Source: Melieria omissa (lineage: Eukaryota > Arthropoda > Insecta > Diptera > Ulidiidae). Taken from it: a DNA stretch of 64,000 bases. The translations under genes were made by a program, and so were the position numbers. The DNA is taken from assembly GCA_963971225.1 (NCBI GenBank), contig OZ020270.1, positions 20,663,557 to 20,727,556 of the forward strand. Direction: 5' to 3'. The notes under the pieces are model-generated. The model had not been told where the DNA came from, did no database searches, and worked only from the letters and a program-made list of their open reading frames with translations. Below are positions 1 through 10,949 of this stretch, one piece after another. How positions within the stretch are numbered: position 1 is the stretch's first letter; each line of letters starts with the position of its first letter.

Positions 1-396
1 CATTTTCAATTGCATTGCAAACTTCTGCAATGCATTTGGAAACGGTTTGTTGTGCCAATCCAGCAAATCGGTCTTGCCCGATTTGGTGTTGGTAGCCACC
101 TTGCCCAAGAAACTTAAGAGTAGCACCCAACTTGATTGTGGGTGTTACTGCCGTCGAACGTACACTTGTTGGCAGCTCCCCAACAATGCTCTCCAACACA
201 TAACAAAACGCTTCCTTGTTGAGCCGGAAATTTCGCACAAACCTACAAATGCAAAAATTTTCAGAAACATAGCAACTATTTAACAAATTGTATCTTACAT
301 TGCATCCGTCAACTGCATAATATTTACACCGTCGCGTAACAATTTACGTTCCACTCGCTCGTCTTCATTATCCATCCATAAGGCAACCGAGTCCAT
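1..396 (-). CDS. HARBI1-like (PIF/Harbinger) transposase, 5' part, two exons, runs off the window
   Basis: Read on the minus strand as complement of 299..396 (exon 1, ATG at 396..394) joined to complement of <1..242 (exon 2). The 56-bp intron has a GTAAGA donor (298-293) and a TTTGTAG acceptor (ending 243), and the frame continues across it. Exon 1 encodes an acidic start (MDSVALWMDNEDERVERKLL). Exon 2 gives residues typical of the helix-turn-helix N-terminal region of Harbinger nucleases: an FRLNKEAF motif, then TPTIKLGATLKFLGQGGYQ, then LAQQTVSKCIAEVCNAIE. In this family the DDE nuclease domain follows; here it lies outside the window. No stop or frameshift is visible in the part present. 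It could be a transposon copy or a domesticated HARBI1 gene; the flanking repeats favour a transposon. Confidence 0.8.
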
Positions 397-645
397 TTTA
401 AACACAATTATTATTACTTTGTTGGATATTGGTAGCACAATTAAATATTTGTTTACTTTCAATGTTTACTATTTTTGACATTTCTTTTAATAGATGCTGC
501 CAACTTCAATTAATACATTCGAAAGTACTGCCAAAAATACTTGCAATTAATGGCAGCACTTTTCACTCGATCCGAAAATCTTACATAGTACCAAAGAAAA
601 TAAACATACAGAATGCGCATGTCATACAAGCAAAAATTTTGTATG
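397..645. other. Upstream region of the Harbinger-like gene, no gene seen
   Basis: AT-rich DNA between the minus-strand start codon and a short palindrome. A stretch reading GTATGTTTATTTTCTTTG on the minus strand (about 588-605) recurs on the plus strand near 54862, beside the second copy of the dispersed repeat listed at 735. This suggests both belong to the same element family. Confidence 0.4.
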
Positions 646-669
646 GCGGGTTCTAACATTGGAACCCGC
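646..669. repeat. Short inverted repeat (8-bp arms, 8-bp spacer)
   Basis: The arms GCGGGTTC (646-653) and GAACCCGC (662-669) are perfect complements around an 8-bp spacer beginning TAA. It may be the junction of two element ends, since Harbinger elements duplicate TAA or TTA targets, or a simple hairpin. Confidence 0.5.
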
Positions 670-734
670 GCTCTGCTCGCACAGATCACGTATGTGGTGA
701 GAGCGTTTCTTTACAAGCGAGAACGTAGTTTTAT

Positions 735-1012
735 GTGTTGCGCTCTTTGGTTGCGCTCACAGCAGCGAGTGTGCGTTGTGGCGTGAAATGATTGCAAGGT
801 GAAGACGAACGCTGTTGTGGTTGTTGTTGCGCTGGCGAAAAGCTGAAATTGTAAAACGATTTCTGATTTCTGGCTGGCTTTTGTTCTTCTTCTACAAGCC
901 TGAACGGCGTCGCCTATTGCTCCTGAACTTATTGCAGACAGTAGTGTGCGCAAAATCATAGAAAAGAAAATAAAATATGGTTGGCGTGACGACTTATGTG
1001 GTCGCTACAAAC
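735..1012 (-). repeat. Dispersed repeat, copy 1 (inverted relative to copy 2 at 54576)
   Basis: Read on the minus strand this matches 54576-54850 on the plus strand over about 270 bp. Shared blocks include CATATTTTATTTTCTTTTCT, GAAGAAGAACAAAAGCCAGC and a CAA-rich tract after CGCCAGCG. Relative to copy 2, copy 1 carries about 130 extra bp between the end of this block and the GTATGTTTATTTTC motif near 600. No protein domain is recognisable. Because copy 1 lies upstream of a Harbinger-like gene, it may be the 5' part of that element family. Confidence 0.6.
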
Positions 1013-2078
1013 AAAGTTCCTGAAGAATTTATCAAAAAAGTAGACCTAATATTTGATTGCATGAATAGGGCAATCGGATAATTGCTTTAGATCGGCTTTA
1101 CAATTAAATAATGAGTCGTACAAATTTATAAAGTTTTTTTTAATTATTTGAAAGATGTTAAATGTATGGATGATTCAAGTTGTATTTTTAGAACTAAAAT
1201 CTGTTTTTTAATCACTGATAAAATTAAGCAATAACCCACATAAATGTTTTATAACAAACACGTTTTTTAACCAAGATAAATTAGAAAATACTTTTGCAAT
1301 TTTGGGACAAAATTCAAGTAGTACTCGGTCAAGTGTAACAACTAATTTCGAAGATACACAGGATTCCATGAATCAAAACCTACTACATGCTGAGACAGAT
1401 GAAACTGTCTTTTTATTATTTTATTTCAGCAGTAATTACAACAATTATTACAACAAATTATTTTGTAGATAAAAACTTCGACAATCGAGTAAAAATTAAC
1501 ATAGATAATAATTGTGGCATATGTTTCCAAAAACTAAGAAATGAAAACCTTTTCACTGCGCTAAGTGAAACATTTTCCATAAAAATTATCAATCGTTTAC
1601 AGACTTTTGCTACATATTTGCTCCTTCAGATTTCCTGATGAATGCTGTGACAGTAAATTAAAAACAGGAAGTTCCAAATGATGCAAAACATAAACAATAA
1701 AAAAACAACAAAAGAAGAGCTGTTTACATTTTTCTCGAGCTGTGTACACATAAAAACTACAACAACAACAAACAATGGCGTCGTTGAAACGACGATCATT
1801 GCGCTGGCTGGTGTTGCTGTGAGAAATTTGCACAAAAAATTATTGAGTGACCAAACCAACCACCAACGCCTCAAAGTACACAGGAGAAGCGGTACTTTCA
1901 CTTCATGTGTGTTTGTTGTAGCGCGTGCTTCAGTTCGCTCAGTCAATGAGCGTAAACTGAAGCGCTTGCTCTCCTGCTGGCACCACTCTTTCCCTTTTGT
2001 GGCTTCCGCTCTATGAAGCTCGCAAACAAAAATTTGAATTTTTGAGCTCAGATGCGCCTTCTATACACTTCATATACG
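1013..2078. other. Unassigned intergenic DNA, no gene seen
   Basis: AT-rich sequence with CAA/GTT-rich tracts (about 1755-1780). Short open frames on both strands around 1626-2016 look like chance frames over low-complexity sequence and match no family I recognise. Confidence 0.4.
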
Positions 2079-2153
2079 CGTGCGCCAAGAAGGCACACAA
2101 ACGAAATTTCCGAGCACAACAACAACAATAAACCTGCTCGCACCAAACGCGTG
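2079..2153 (+). repeat. 71-bp minisatellite unit 1, ending in the target-site copy CGTG of element A
   Basis: The unit starts CGTGCGCCAAGAAGG and ends CGCACCAAACG (2079-2149). It is followed by CGTG (2150-2153), the left target-site duplication of element A. The same unit recurs at 20901, 20972, 21043, 29270 and, diverged, at 29341. Removing elements A and B restores one array of six units. Confidence 0.9.
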
Positions 2154-2474
2154 AGTTATGTGTGAACTCACTTCCCCGAAACCAGCAACTAAAGATACGA
2201 CAAAACAAAACACACAAACATTCTTTTAAGCAATAAAACTAAATTGCTTAGGATGTTTGTTCTACAGGATAAGAACCCTCCTGTCTGGTTTTAATGATAA
2301 GCAACATATAGATAAGCAGTGCACGCAGCAGAAAACGATGTACACTACCTGCTTATCGCTTAGTACCTAAGTATACATGAAAAATAGTATTTAAGAAAAC
2401 GATTTTAAAAGTAAAAGGGAGACGTAGATTGGACGGCACGAAACCAACCCGCATTCAATTACGGAAACATAACT
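2154..2474 (+). repeat. 5' LTR of element A
   Basis: Begins AGTTATGTGTGAAC and ends GGAAACATAACT, giving AGTTAT/ATAACT inverted ends. It is 321 bp, the same length as the copy at 20580-20900, with six substitutions between them. The last T is shared with the primer binding site, as in other errantiviruses. Confidence 0.93.
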
Positions 2475-2490
2475 GGCGCAGTCGGTAAAC
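2474..2490 (+). other. Primer binding site of element A (tRNA-Ser type)
   Basis: TGGCGCAGTCGGTAAAC directly at the LTR end. TGGCGCAGTCGGTA is the tRNA-Ser primer site known from the 17.6/297 group of errantiviruses. Element B has the same site at 21625. Confidence 0.8.
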
Positions 2491-2759
2491 GGCCAAGATA
2501 TATATAAATTAATATATTTAAACAAATAAATATTAATATACATCCTAACTCAAAAATTGGTGCCAATAATCAAGTTAATAAACCACCAACAAATTAAAAA
2601 TATAAATTAATATACAATTTTTTATATATTAATATATTAAATAATCGTGCAAAACGCGGAAGTGTATCGATAAATACATTTTAAACAAACAACAACAACA
2701 CTTGAAATAAAGTCGCGTCGGAACGTTAAAGTAAAGTCGAAAACAAAAAAGCGGAAAGA

Positions 2760-3722
2760 ATGGCAAACGAATTGAGCCAAATTCTCCGTACGGTAACGCA
2801 GTTACTCGCACAACAAACGCAAAACCAAGTTCACAGTATACGGTACAATACTGAAAAGGAACTGAAATACCTTCAACCTTTTGAAGGCGATGGAAAAAAA
2901 TTGCCATCCTTCATAGAAACAGTGGACAAAATCGTTATAGAAAAAAATAACGATCCTGTCGTATTTCAAATAATATACGACACGAAAATTTCGGGAGTGC
3001 CAAAAAACTTACTAAATTGTGAAAAGCCAGCTACGTGGGAAGAATGTAAGGTCAAGTTGAAGCAGCACTACAAGCCAGCGAAGGACGAAGGCGAGCTGAC
3101 AACCAACATCAACCAACTGAGGGTGAGAAGCATAAGGGAGTTAGATATAAGAATTAGGGAATTACTAGAAGAAATAACAGAATATGTAGCATATCAGGAC
3201 AATAATAGTCCTATGAAGAACATTTTTGCAGGAATGTTAGTGCAAAGAGTAAAACAAATTGTAGGAGGAGCGTTAGCATATGCATTAATGAGAAAAACAA
3301 ATTTAATGGAAATAAGGGAGATTATAAATAGTTTTATAGGAATGGATGAGAGTAACCTTAATCAGAAATATATTTATAAAGATAACAAAAAATATAATAA
3401 CAAATACCAAAATAACTCAAATTCATTTCAACAAAATTACGTTCCACCAAGAAATAATTATAATACACGTAACGACATGAATTCAAACAATTACAGACAA
3501 TCTAATAATTTTAGACAAAATGCCAATCATTATCGGCAACCGCAGTCAAATAATGCTACACAAACTTCAAACAACTACAGACAATCTAATAATTTTAGAC
3601 AAAATTCAAACAACTACAGACAAAATAGGTATCAACCACAAGAAGTTGTACCAATGGAAGTAGATAATATTGAAAGTCGAACCAATTGTAGGGAAGTAAA
3701 TATATTATATAAGAAAATATAA
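2760..3722 (+). CDS. gag: Gag-like protein of element A (320 aa)
   Basis: Starts at an ATG 285 bp after the LTR, with no earlier in-frame ATG. It would form the particle core. The first about 200 residues resemble errantivirus Gag (a capsid-like region with QPFEGDGKKLPSFIETVDKI near residue 39). The C-terminal third is rich in N, Q, Y and R, with repeats of an NNYRQSNNFRQN type, and there is no CCHC zinc knuckle, which is usual for this group. The frame is open to TAA at 3720. The pol frame lies at -1 relative to it and is open from 3713, so the overlap is very short. This is the only coding region of A without a visible lesion. Confidence 0.85.
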   Translation: MANELSQILRTVTQLLAQQTQNQVHSIRYNTEKELKYLQPFEGDGKKLPSFIETVDKIVIEKNNDPVVFQIIYDTKISGVPKNLLNCEKPATWEECKVKLKQHYKPAKDEGELTTNINQLRVRSIRELDIRIRELLEEITEYVAYQDNNSPMKNIFAGMLVQRVKQIVGGALAYALMRKTNLMEIREIINSFIGMDESNLNQKYIYKDNKKYNNKYQNNSNSFQQNYVPPRNNYNTRNDMNSNNYRQSNNFRQNANHYRQPQSNNATQTSNNYRQSNNFRQNSNNYRQNRYQPQEVVPMEVDNIESRTNCREVNILYKKI

Positions 3723-4689
3723 GTCCAATAATTAAAATAACAATAGGTGAAAAAACGTATTTTGCTTTAATAGACACTGGAGCGATTAATGTGAGTTTAG
3801 TAAGCGCAGATGTAAAAGACCTTGAAAAATGTAAAATTAATGCAGTCTAATTTTCAACAATTAATAAACAAGGAGTTTTCAAGGAAGAAATACGTACATC
3901 AGTACCAAAAGAATTTAATATACAAAATGGTATAATTAAATGGAAAGTAACAGAATTTCCGCAAAATAAAAAATATCAATTTATTATAGGAACTGATTTA
4001 TTAAACAAATTGAATGCAAAAATAAATGTGCAAGAAGGTAAAATAATTTTAAATAACCAAGAAATATTTTTCGAAAAACATCCATTTGATAATATTAATT
4101 TATTAGAAGTAGTGGCAGATATACATAGCAGAATACAAACAAATCATTTGAATAATGAGGAAAAGCAATCATTAGATAAGCTTTTGGACAGGTTTAACAA
4201 AATATTTTTTAAAGAATGTGACATATTAACAAGCACACCGATAATTGAACATAGTATTCAGACTACTACAAACCAACAAATCAATTCAAAACTTTATAGA
4301 TATCCTCCAAAGCATGACCAAGAAGTCAGAAAACAGATTGCAGAGATGGAAAAGCAAGGAATTATTAGGAAAAGCTATTCTAAATATTCGAGTCCATTAA
4401 TTGTGATTCCGAAAAAATGGATAATTCAGGAGAAATAAAATATCGAATTGTAGTAGATTATAGAAGACTTAACGAACTAACTATAGACGATAAATATCCA
4501 TTACCAAACATAGAATCCATACTTGACAAACTAGGAAGAGCGCAGTATTTTTCAACAATCGATTTGGCGAAAGGCTATCATCAAATTTTAGTAAGTAACA
4601 TGGGTTATATGAATTTATTAGAATGCCTTTTGGATTGAAAAATGCACCAGCGACATTTCAACGTGTGATGAATGAGATACTAAGGGACT
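3713..4689 (+). pseudogene. pol: Pol of element A, part 1: protease and N-terminal reverse transcriptase, broken
   Basis: The aspartic protease motif LIDTGA lies near 3770 and IIGTDLLNKL near 3985. A TAA (3848-3850) interrupts the protease. The reverse transcriptase begins after about 4240, with RYPPKHDQEVRKQI, and continues to [14 protein letters not shown] one-base loss in the A-run at 4411-4417 shifts the frame, and some tens of bases are missing near 4600, just before the MPFGLKNAP motif (about 4622). The segment ends at the left target copy (ATAT, 4690-4693) of the nested LTR element. Confidence 0.9.
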
Positions 4690-4693
4690 ATAT

Positions 4694-5128
4694 TGATACG
4701 ATGAGAAATTCTGTGCCGCACTGTACAGGAATGCTTTTCTCCGCACGAATGTTTTCCAAGCATACTTTTAGGCATGCACTGTGAAGTACAGCAAAACTGT
4801 TATAAATTCGCTTGGTATAGTCCGATATGGCAAGGATGGTTCTCGAATAAATGGGCTGTGCGAGAATGGTCGAGCGCTTTCCAATTAGAAGTTGCAAGAA
4901 ACGTCGGCGCGATAAGAAAATTGGTATAAAAGCAGCAGTAGCAGCGCAAGGGGTCGAGTCTGTGTTAAGCAAGCAAAGTGGTAACAAGTGTAGATACAAG
5001 CGAAGTGTGAATTCTGTAAATAAAGCGATTGTTAGTTTTGACTACGTTGCGCCGGATAACTGAAGTTGTTTTATTTTCAAATACAATCAAAACCAACCGT
5101 CGATAACGAACTGGGGAAATTCGTAACA
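4694..5128 (+). repeat. 5' LTR of the nested mdg3/micropia-like element
   Basis: 435 bp with TG...CA ends, apparently identical to 7377-7811. It contains a TATAAAAG box at 4925-4932 and an AATAAAG signal near 5018, which fit promoter and polyadenylation functions of an LTR. Confidence 0.93.
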
Positions 5129-5130
5129 TT

Positions 5131-5148
5131 TGGTGTCAGAAAGTGAGG
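5131..5148 (+). other. Primer binding site of the nested element (tRNA-Leu type)
   Basis: TGGTGTCAGAAAGTGAGG begins two bases after the LTR. A TGGTGTCAG primer site complementary to tRNA-Leu is known in the mdg3/micropia/blastopia group. Confidence 0.6.
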
Positions 5149-5196
5149 ATTGTGTTACTGAAGATAAAAAAAAAATTACATTATAAAAACGCAGAC

Positions 5197-7365
5197 ATGG
5201 TTAAACTGGAGCTGCTGAAGGTTGACCAGCTGAAGAAGGAGCTGGCGGCCTGGAATTTGCCGACTGCTGGCGGTAAGGTGGAGTTGCAGCTACGCTTGCG
5301 AGAGGCGTGTGAATCACGAGGCATCGATTGGGCTGCACACGAGTTCGGAACGCAGGAACAAGAGTCGTCGGCCAAAGTGGAGGAATCGCCTGCGGGTGCT
5401 GCGTCGATACAAAGTACGACTGCAGAGGCTGCGCCACCACAAGCAATGGACATGAGCCAGCTTATGGTTGCAATGAGAGGCATGTTTCAGGAAACTTCTG
5501 CGAAAATTGAGAATGTCAGTCGGGAAAATCGCGAAATGTCGGCGCAAATGGCAGCGAAACTGGAAACCACGAATTAGGAACTTTCAGCGCAAATAGCAGA
5601 GCGAATGGAAACAAAACTCCAGGAAAATGCGGAAAAATTTGAAAATGCGAATCGCGAGTTATCCAGCAAGCTTCAGGAAAATTCTGAGCGCTTGGAGCAA
5701 AAAGTGGAAGAGATTTCAGACAGGATTAATGTGAAAGTTGAGCACCTGGAGACGCGAGTAGAACATTTAGACAAACGAGTTGACAGTCTGGAGGATTCGG
5801 TAAACAGAAAAATCGACGAGCGGCTTAGAGAGGTACAGCCACGAGAATGTTTGCCGCCGGAAAGTTTTGCCATAGAAGTGCCTACTTATGACGGTACTAC
5901 GTCGTTTGACACATTCAAACTACAATTCGAGATGGCTGCTTTGGAGAGTCAGTGGACCAATGTTAGGAAAGGTCGGAGGCTGATACTGGCTCTAAGAGGT
6001 CGTGCGGCTGAGGTAATTCAAACAGTTTCGGAAGGTTTGAGAGGTGATTACGAGACCGTCATGAGGGCATTGGCAGCCAGATACAGTGACGAGCACAACA
6101 AAATGCTGTATTATTGCGAGCTGAAGCACCGCTGGCAAAGAGCAGACGAGGCGCTGCAGACGTATGCAGCAGACATTGAGCGGCTCGTACAGTTGTGCTA
6201 CCCGAAATTCGGCGCTGATTATCTCGAGAGGATGAAGATTGAGGCGTTTATTGAAGGTCTTCATGACCCGGAGACACGACGCAGTGCATTGATGATGGGC
6301 AAGCCGACTTTCCGTGAGACGGTGACAAGCGCATTGACGTATGAGGCGGCCTGGAGGGGAAGTTTTCGACATTCATCTGCGGAGATGCATGGGGTCCAAT
6401 CTGGACGTGTCACGCAAAGCCAGACAGTGAGCTCGGAGGCACCAGCGGGGCTGCGGGCAGTATCATCTCGAGTCAGTTGCTGGCGATGTGGCAAGCAAGG
6501 CCACATATCACGAGACTGCCATCTGCGAGAAAAGCGTTCCGGACAAAAGACGTTGCCAAGAAGGGATGACGCTCTGCCACACCATTCGTGCGAGACCGAA
6601 CGCAGGCATAATTCGCAGGCCGAAAACGAGGGACAAATTGTGGATGTTCGGTCGGTAAGAGTTCTGCAAGAGGAAGATTGGCTTGCGGAAAGGCTACAGA
6701 AGGACCAGCGCAAGGATACGGATCTCGCGAAGATCATCAAAGGCAAAGCGCAGAGATTACGGCCGGCCTGGCAGGAGATGGCTGGTGAGAGCCCGATCGC
6801 GAAGGCTTACTGGGCACAGTGGCAAAGTCTACGTCTGCAGGATGGCTGCCTATACCGCGAGTGGGAGAGCAGGGATGGCAGGACCAGAAAATCCCTAATA
6901 GTGGTCCCGAGAGGCCGAATCGACAATGTCATCGAGGAAAACCATAACGACTCCAGTGGAGGGCACCTAGGCATCGCAAGAACTGTCGCCAAGATAAGAA
7001 GGCGGTTCTATTGGGTAGGATGCCAGGAGTCTGTCGCTGAGTGGATCAGAGGCTGTAATCGGTGTTCGGCTGCGAAAGGGCCGAGGAGAAGATCGCGGAG
7101 CCGCACTCAACTAGTTGAAAGCAGGTTGACAGCGAGCTATGGTCTACGGGCTAACCCAGAGGGGTTCCAAGAAGGCAATCTGGTAATGCTTTACAACCCG
7201 CAGCGGAGGAAAGGTTTGTCTCCAAAGCTTCAAACGTCATGGGAAGGACCGTACAGGGTTCAACGCTGCTGCAGCGGAAACGCCAGGCTGAAAGTAGTCC
7301 ATTTGGAGCGCCTGGCGTCTTACTCCGGCGGAGCCTCGGTACTTGTTCGGGACGAACAAGTCTAA
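5197..7365 (+). pseudogene. Gag-integrase fusion frame of the nested element, one stop codon
   Basis: The start is the ATG at 5197 (MVKLELLKVDQLKKEL). Residues 1-40 look like a SAP motif, a DNA/RNA-binding helix pair. A predicted coiled coil follows (about 5470-5820) with repeated SAQMAAKLE/ELSSKLQEN heptads, then a gag capsid-like region and a CCHC knuckle CWRCGKQGHISRDC near 6478. At about 6550-6650 the frame passes without a break into the tail of a gypsy-type integrase: a zinc-binding HLGIARTVAKIRRRFYW...C..C region (6955-7060), then a GPYRV end domain. The integrase DDE core, protease, reverse transcriptase and RNase H are absent. A TAG at 5575-5577 is the only interruption. Known retroviral-type Gag functions are assembly and RNA packaging; whether this fusion is made is unknown. 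Confidence 0.85.
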
Positions 7366-7376
7366 GCGATGGACAG

Positions 7377-7811
7377 TGATACGATGAGAAATTCTGTGCC
7401 GCACTGTACAGGAATGCTTTTCTCCGCACGAATGTTTTCCAAGCATACTTTTAGGCATGCACTGTGAAGTACAGCAAAACTGTTATAAATTCGCTTGGTA
7501 TAGTCCGATATGGCAAGGATGGTTCTCGAATAAATGGGCTGTGCGAGAATGGTCGAGCGCTTTCCAATTAGAAGTTGCAAGAAACGTCGGCGCGATAAGA
7601 AAATTGGTATAAAAGCAGCAGTAGCAGCGCAAGGGGTCGAGTCTGTGTTAAGCAAGCAAAGTGGTAACAAGTGTAGATACAAGCGAAGTGTGAATTCTGT
7701 AAATAAAGCGATTGTTAGTTTTGACTACGTTGCGCCGGATAACTGAAGTTGTTTTATTTTCAAATACAATCAAAACCAACCGTCGATAACGAACTGGGGA
7801 AATTCGTAACA
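7377..7811 (+). repeat. 3' LTR of the nested mdg3/micropia-like element
   Basis: 435 bp, apparently identical to the 5' LTR at 4694-5128. It is followed by the right target copy ATAT (7812-7815), after which the host reverse transcriptase resumes. Confidence 0.93.
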
Positions 7812-8118
7812 ATATCAACAAAATTTGCGTAGTTTATTTAGATGATATTTTGGTTTTTAGCACATCTCTACAGGAACACATGGACAGTTTAGCAAAAATA
7901 TTTTCGGTGTTAGAAACAAATAACCTTAAAATTCAAATAGACAAATGCAATTTTATGAAAAAGGAAACCGAATTTTTAGGACATGTTTTAACTAAAAATG
8001 GAATACTACCCAATCCCAATAAAATAAAAACAATTAGAGAACTACACTTACCCAAAACGGTAAAACAAATTCAAAGCTTTCTTGGAGTTACAGGTTACTA
8101 TCGAAAATTTATAAGAGA
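7812..8118 (+). pseudogene. pol: Pol of element A, part 2: reverse transcriptase YLDD region
   Basis: Encodes VVYLDDILVFST, the catalytic YxDD box (about 7830-7870), then LKIQIDKCNF, EFLGHVLT and GYYRKFIRD, which mark the end of the palm and the thumb of a gypsy-type reverse transcriptase. The frame is open but is cut at 8118 by the Helitron pair and resumes at 13064. Confidence 0.92.
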
Positions 8119-8249
8119 CTAGCTGGGCCCCGCGGCTTCGCACGCAAGCTCTCTTCTTTCACCCGATACATATTTTGAACGCATGGTTGAACCCATTTTG
8201 ATTTAAATAAAAACATATGTCTATTATCTTTGATGCCAAGTGGTTCTAA

Positions 8250-9000
8250 AAATTGTGAAGTCAAAAGGCCCTTTAAATCATGAGTTATTCACGTTTACTC
8301 TAAACAAAATCTTAACCCTTAGTTTACCACGGTAGATTTCGATTTTCAAAAATATGAAAAAAACATTGTAATTATTTCCCGATTTAAATGCTTTTTGTCC
8401 ACGTTTGATGTCAAAAGGACCAATAAATCGTGTTTCCATGCAAACTGTTAACCCATTGTTGACCCCGTTACATTTTGATTTTCAAAAAAGTGAAAAACAC
8501 GTGTCAAATTATTTCTCACTCAGAGTACTTTCACAAAGTTTGAAGTCAGTGGGCCCGTTAATTCATTTTTTTTTTACAGTTTCGCCATACAAACTTTTAA
8601 CCGGTCGTTGACCCCGTCCGATTTTAATATTTGGAAAAAATGAAAAACACGTATCGAGTTATTTTACATTTAAAGTACTTTCACCAAGTTTGAAGTTAAA
8701 AGGCCAAAAAAATTGTTTCTTCATACATACTTTTAACCCGTCGTTGATCCAGTTAGATTTCGATTTTGAAAATAATGAGAAACGCGTGTATAATTTTTTT
8801 ATTTCAAGTATTTTTATAATTTTTGAAGTCACTAGGCCTATCGGTTCATGTTTTTTTCGAGTCTACCCTTAAACAAATCTTAACCCATTATTGGTCCTGT
8901 TAAATTTTGATTTTTGAAAAATTATAAAATACGTATCGAATTATTTTTGGTTTAGAGTATTTTCAGGAAGTTCGAAATCAATATGTCTCTTAAATCACTT
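8250..9000. repeat. Diverged tandem repeats of about 140 bp inside the Helitron
   Basis: Units share AAGTTTGAAGTCAAA-like starts (about 8405, 8548, 8690, 8830), a TTTTAACC core and a GAAAAACACGTGTC-like segment. They are diverged from each other. A similar, shorter array is present in copy 2 (about 11380-12020). Confidence 0.7.
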
Positions 9001-9211
9001 TTCTTCATACAACACCTTCACACATGTTTTGCCTCTTTACACCCTGAATTTAAAAAAATCCCGTCTTAGCGGAGGTTCATTTTTCAAGATGTATCTACAG
9101 TTCAAATTTCATGTTCGTAGCTTCAGCGGTTTGGGCTGAGCGATGATGAATCAATCAATCAATCAATCAGTCAGTCAATTAGGGCAAACAATCTATGTAT
9201 ATAAAAAGAGA

Positions 9212-10949
9212 GGCGGTACCACACCCTCTTGTCCAGTGCTCACAACTTTCTTCTAGTCGAATTGTGCTACTAAGTGGAAAGTTCGTACCAAGTTTCACTG
9301 ATGTGTGTGTGTACTGCATAACTGTCTGAGCATAAAAAATTTGCCACGCACCTTGTTCAACGCCCATAAAATATTATCGGTAGAATGACACTTCTATGGG
9401 ACGATGGCATATTCAATCAATACTGTGCGGCTTACAATTCCGGAGCTATTCCATATAAAAGATTAATATACTGTCCATATAAAAGATCAATACTGTGCGG
9501 CTTACAATTCCGGAGCTATTCCATATAAAAGATTAGAGTTGTATGGACGGAGCCACGCCCTCGTGTTAAATACCCGCTTCATTCCTCTGCCGAAAGATAT
9601 GACTAAATGGTAAATTCGTACTAAGTTTCATTCATATGCGACTAACAGTTCCAAAATTATGCGGATAGTTTGGGTCAAACAAATGTGCCACGCCCCTTGT
9701 CCAACGTCCATAAAATTTTAACAGTGGAATAACACATCTATGAGGCGACGCCTCACTAATTTTCAATGTTGTGCGACTTACAATTCCGAAGCTATTCCAT
9801 TTAAAAGAAATGAATTGTATGGGCGGTGCCACACCCCTTTGTTCAATACCCACCTTATTCCCTCTGCCGAAAGATATGATTAATTGGTAGGTTCATACCA
9901 AGTTTCATTGATGTAGGACATACAGTTCTGCTGCATAAAAAATGTGCCACGCCCCTTGTTCAACGCCCATAAAATTTTAACAGTAGAATGACACATCTAT
10001 GAAACGACGGTATACCAAATTTCAATATTGTGCGACTTACAATTCCGAAGCTATTCCATTTAAAAGAAATGAATTGTATGGGCGGTACCACACCCTCTTG
10101 TCCAGTGCTCACAACTTTCTTCTAGTCGAATTGTGCTACTAAGTGGAAAGTTCGTACCAAGTTTCACTGATGTGTGTGTGTACTGCATAACTGTCTGAGC
10201 ATAAAAAATTTGCCACGCACCTTGTTCAACGCCCATAAAATATTATCGGTAGAATGACACTTCTATGGGACGATGGCATATTCAATCAATACTGTGCGGC
10301 TTACAATTCCGGAGCTATTCCATATAAAAGATTAATATACTGTCCATATAAAAGATCAATACTGTGCGGCTTACAATTCCGGAGCTATTCCATATAAAAG
10401 ATTAGAGTTGTATGGACGGAGCCACGCCTTCGTGTTAAATACCCGCTTCATTCCTCTGCCGAAAGATATGACTAAATGGTAAATTCGTACTAAGTTTCAT
10501 TCATATGCGACTAACAGTTCCAAAATTATGCGGATAGTTTGGGTCAAACAAATGTGCCACGCCCCTTGTCCAACGTCCATAAAATTTTAACAGTGGAATA
10601 ACACATCTATGAGGCGACGCCTCACTAATTTTCAATGTTGTGCGACTTACAATTCCGAAGCTATTCCATTTAAAAGAAATGAATTGTATGGGCGGTGCCA
10701 CACCCCTTTGTTCAATACCCACCTTATTCCCTCTGCCGAAAGATATGATTAATTGGTAGGTTCATACCAAGTTTCATTGATGTAGGACATACAGTTCTGC
10801 TGCATAAAAAATGTGCCACGCCCCTTGTTCAACGCCCATAAAATTTTAACAGTAGAATGACACATCTATGAAACGACGGTATACCAAATTTCAATATTGT
10901 GCGACTTACAATTCCGAAGCTATTCCATTTAAAAGAAATGAATTGTATG
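9212..10949. repeat. 869-bp tandem duplication inside Helitron copy 1
   Basis: 9212-10080 and 10081-10949 match over 869 bp with very few differences. Both start GGCGGTACCACACCCTCTTG. Each unit itself holds smaller repeats of about 270-330 bp built around CCACGCCCCTTGTTCAAC. Copy 2 of the Helitron lacks this duplication. An assembly artefact is possible. Confidence 0.85.

Larger units (their letters stand above)
4694..7811 (+). mobile_element. Nested, internally deleted LTR element (mdg3/micropia-like) inside pol of element A
   Basis: Two 435-bp direct repeats, TGATACG...CGTAACA (4694-5128 and 7377-7811), appear identical over their whole length. They are flanked by ATAT (4690-4693, 7812-7815). 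Removing the element rejoins the host reverse transcriptase frame just before its YLDD motif. The interior is only 2.2 kb and encodes a gag joined directly to the end of an integrase. Protease, reverse transcriptase, RNase H and the integrase catalytic core are missing. It must have been mobilised by proteins from another copy, or have been deleted after insertion. Confidence 0.92.

Noticed and set aside
4688..5063. Open frames on both strands that recur at 7362-7746
   Set aside because: They lie in the two identical LTRs of the nested element and are chance frames.
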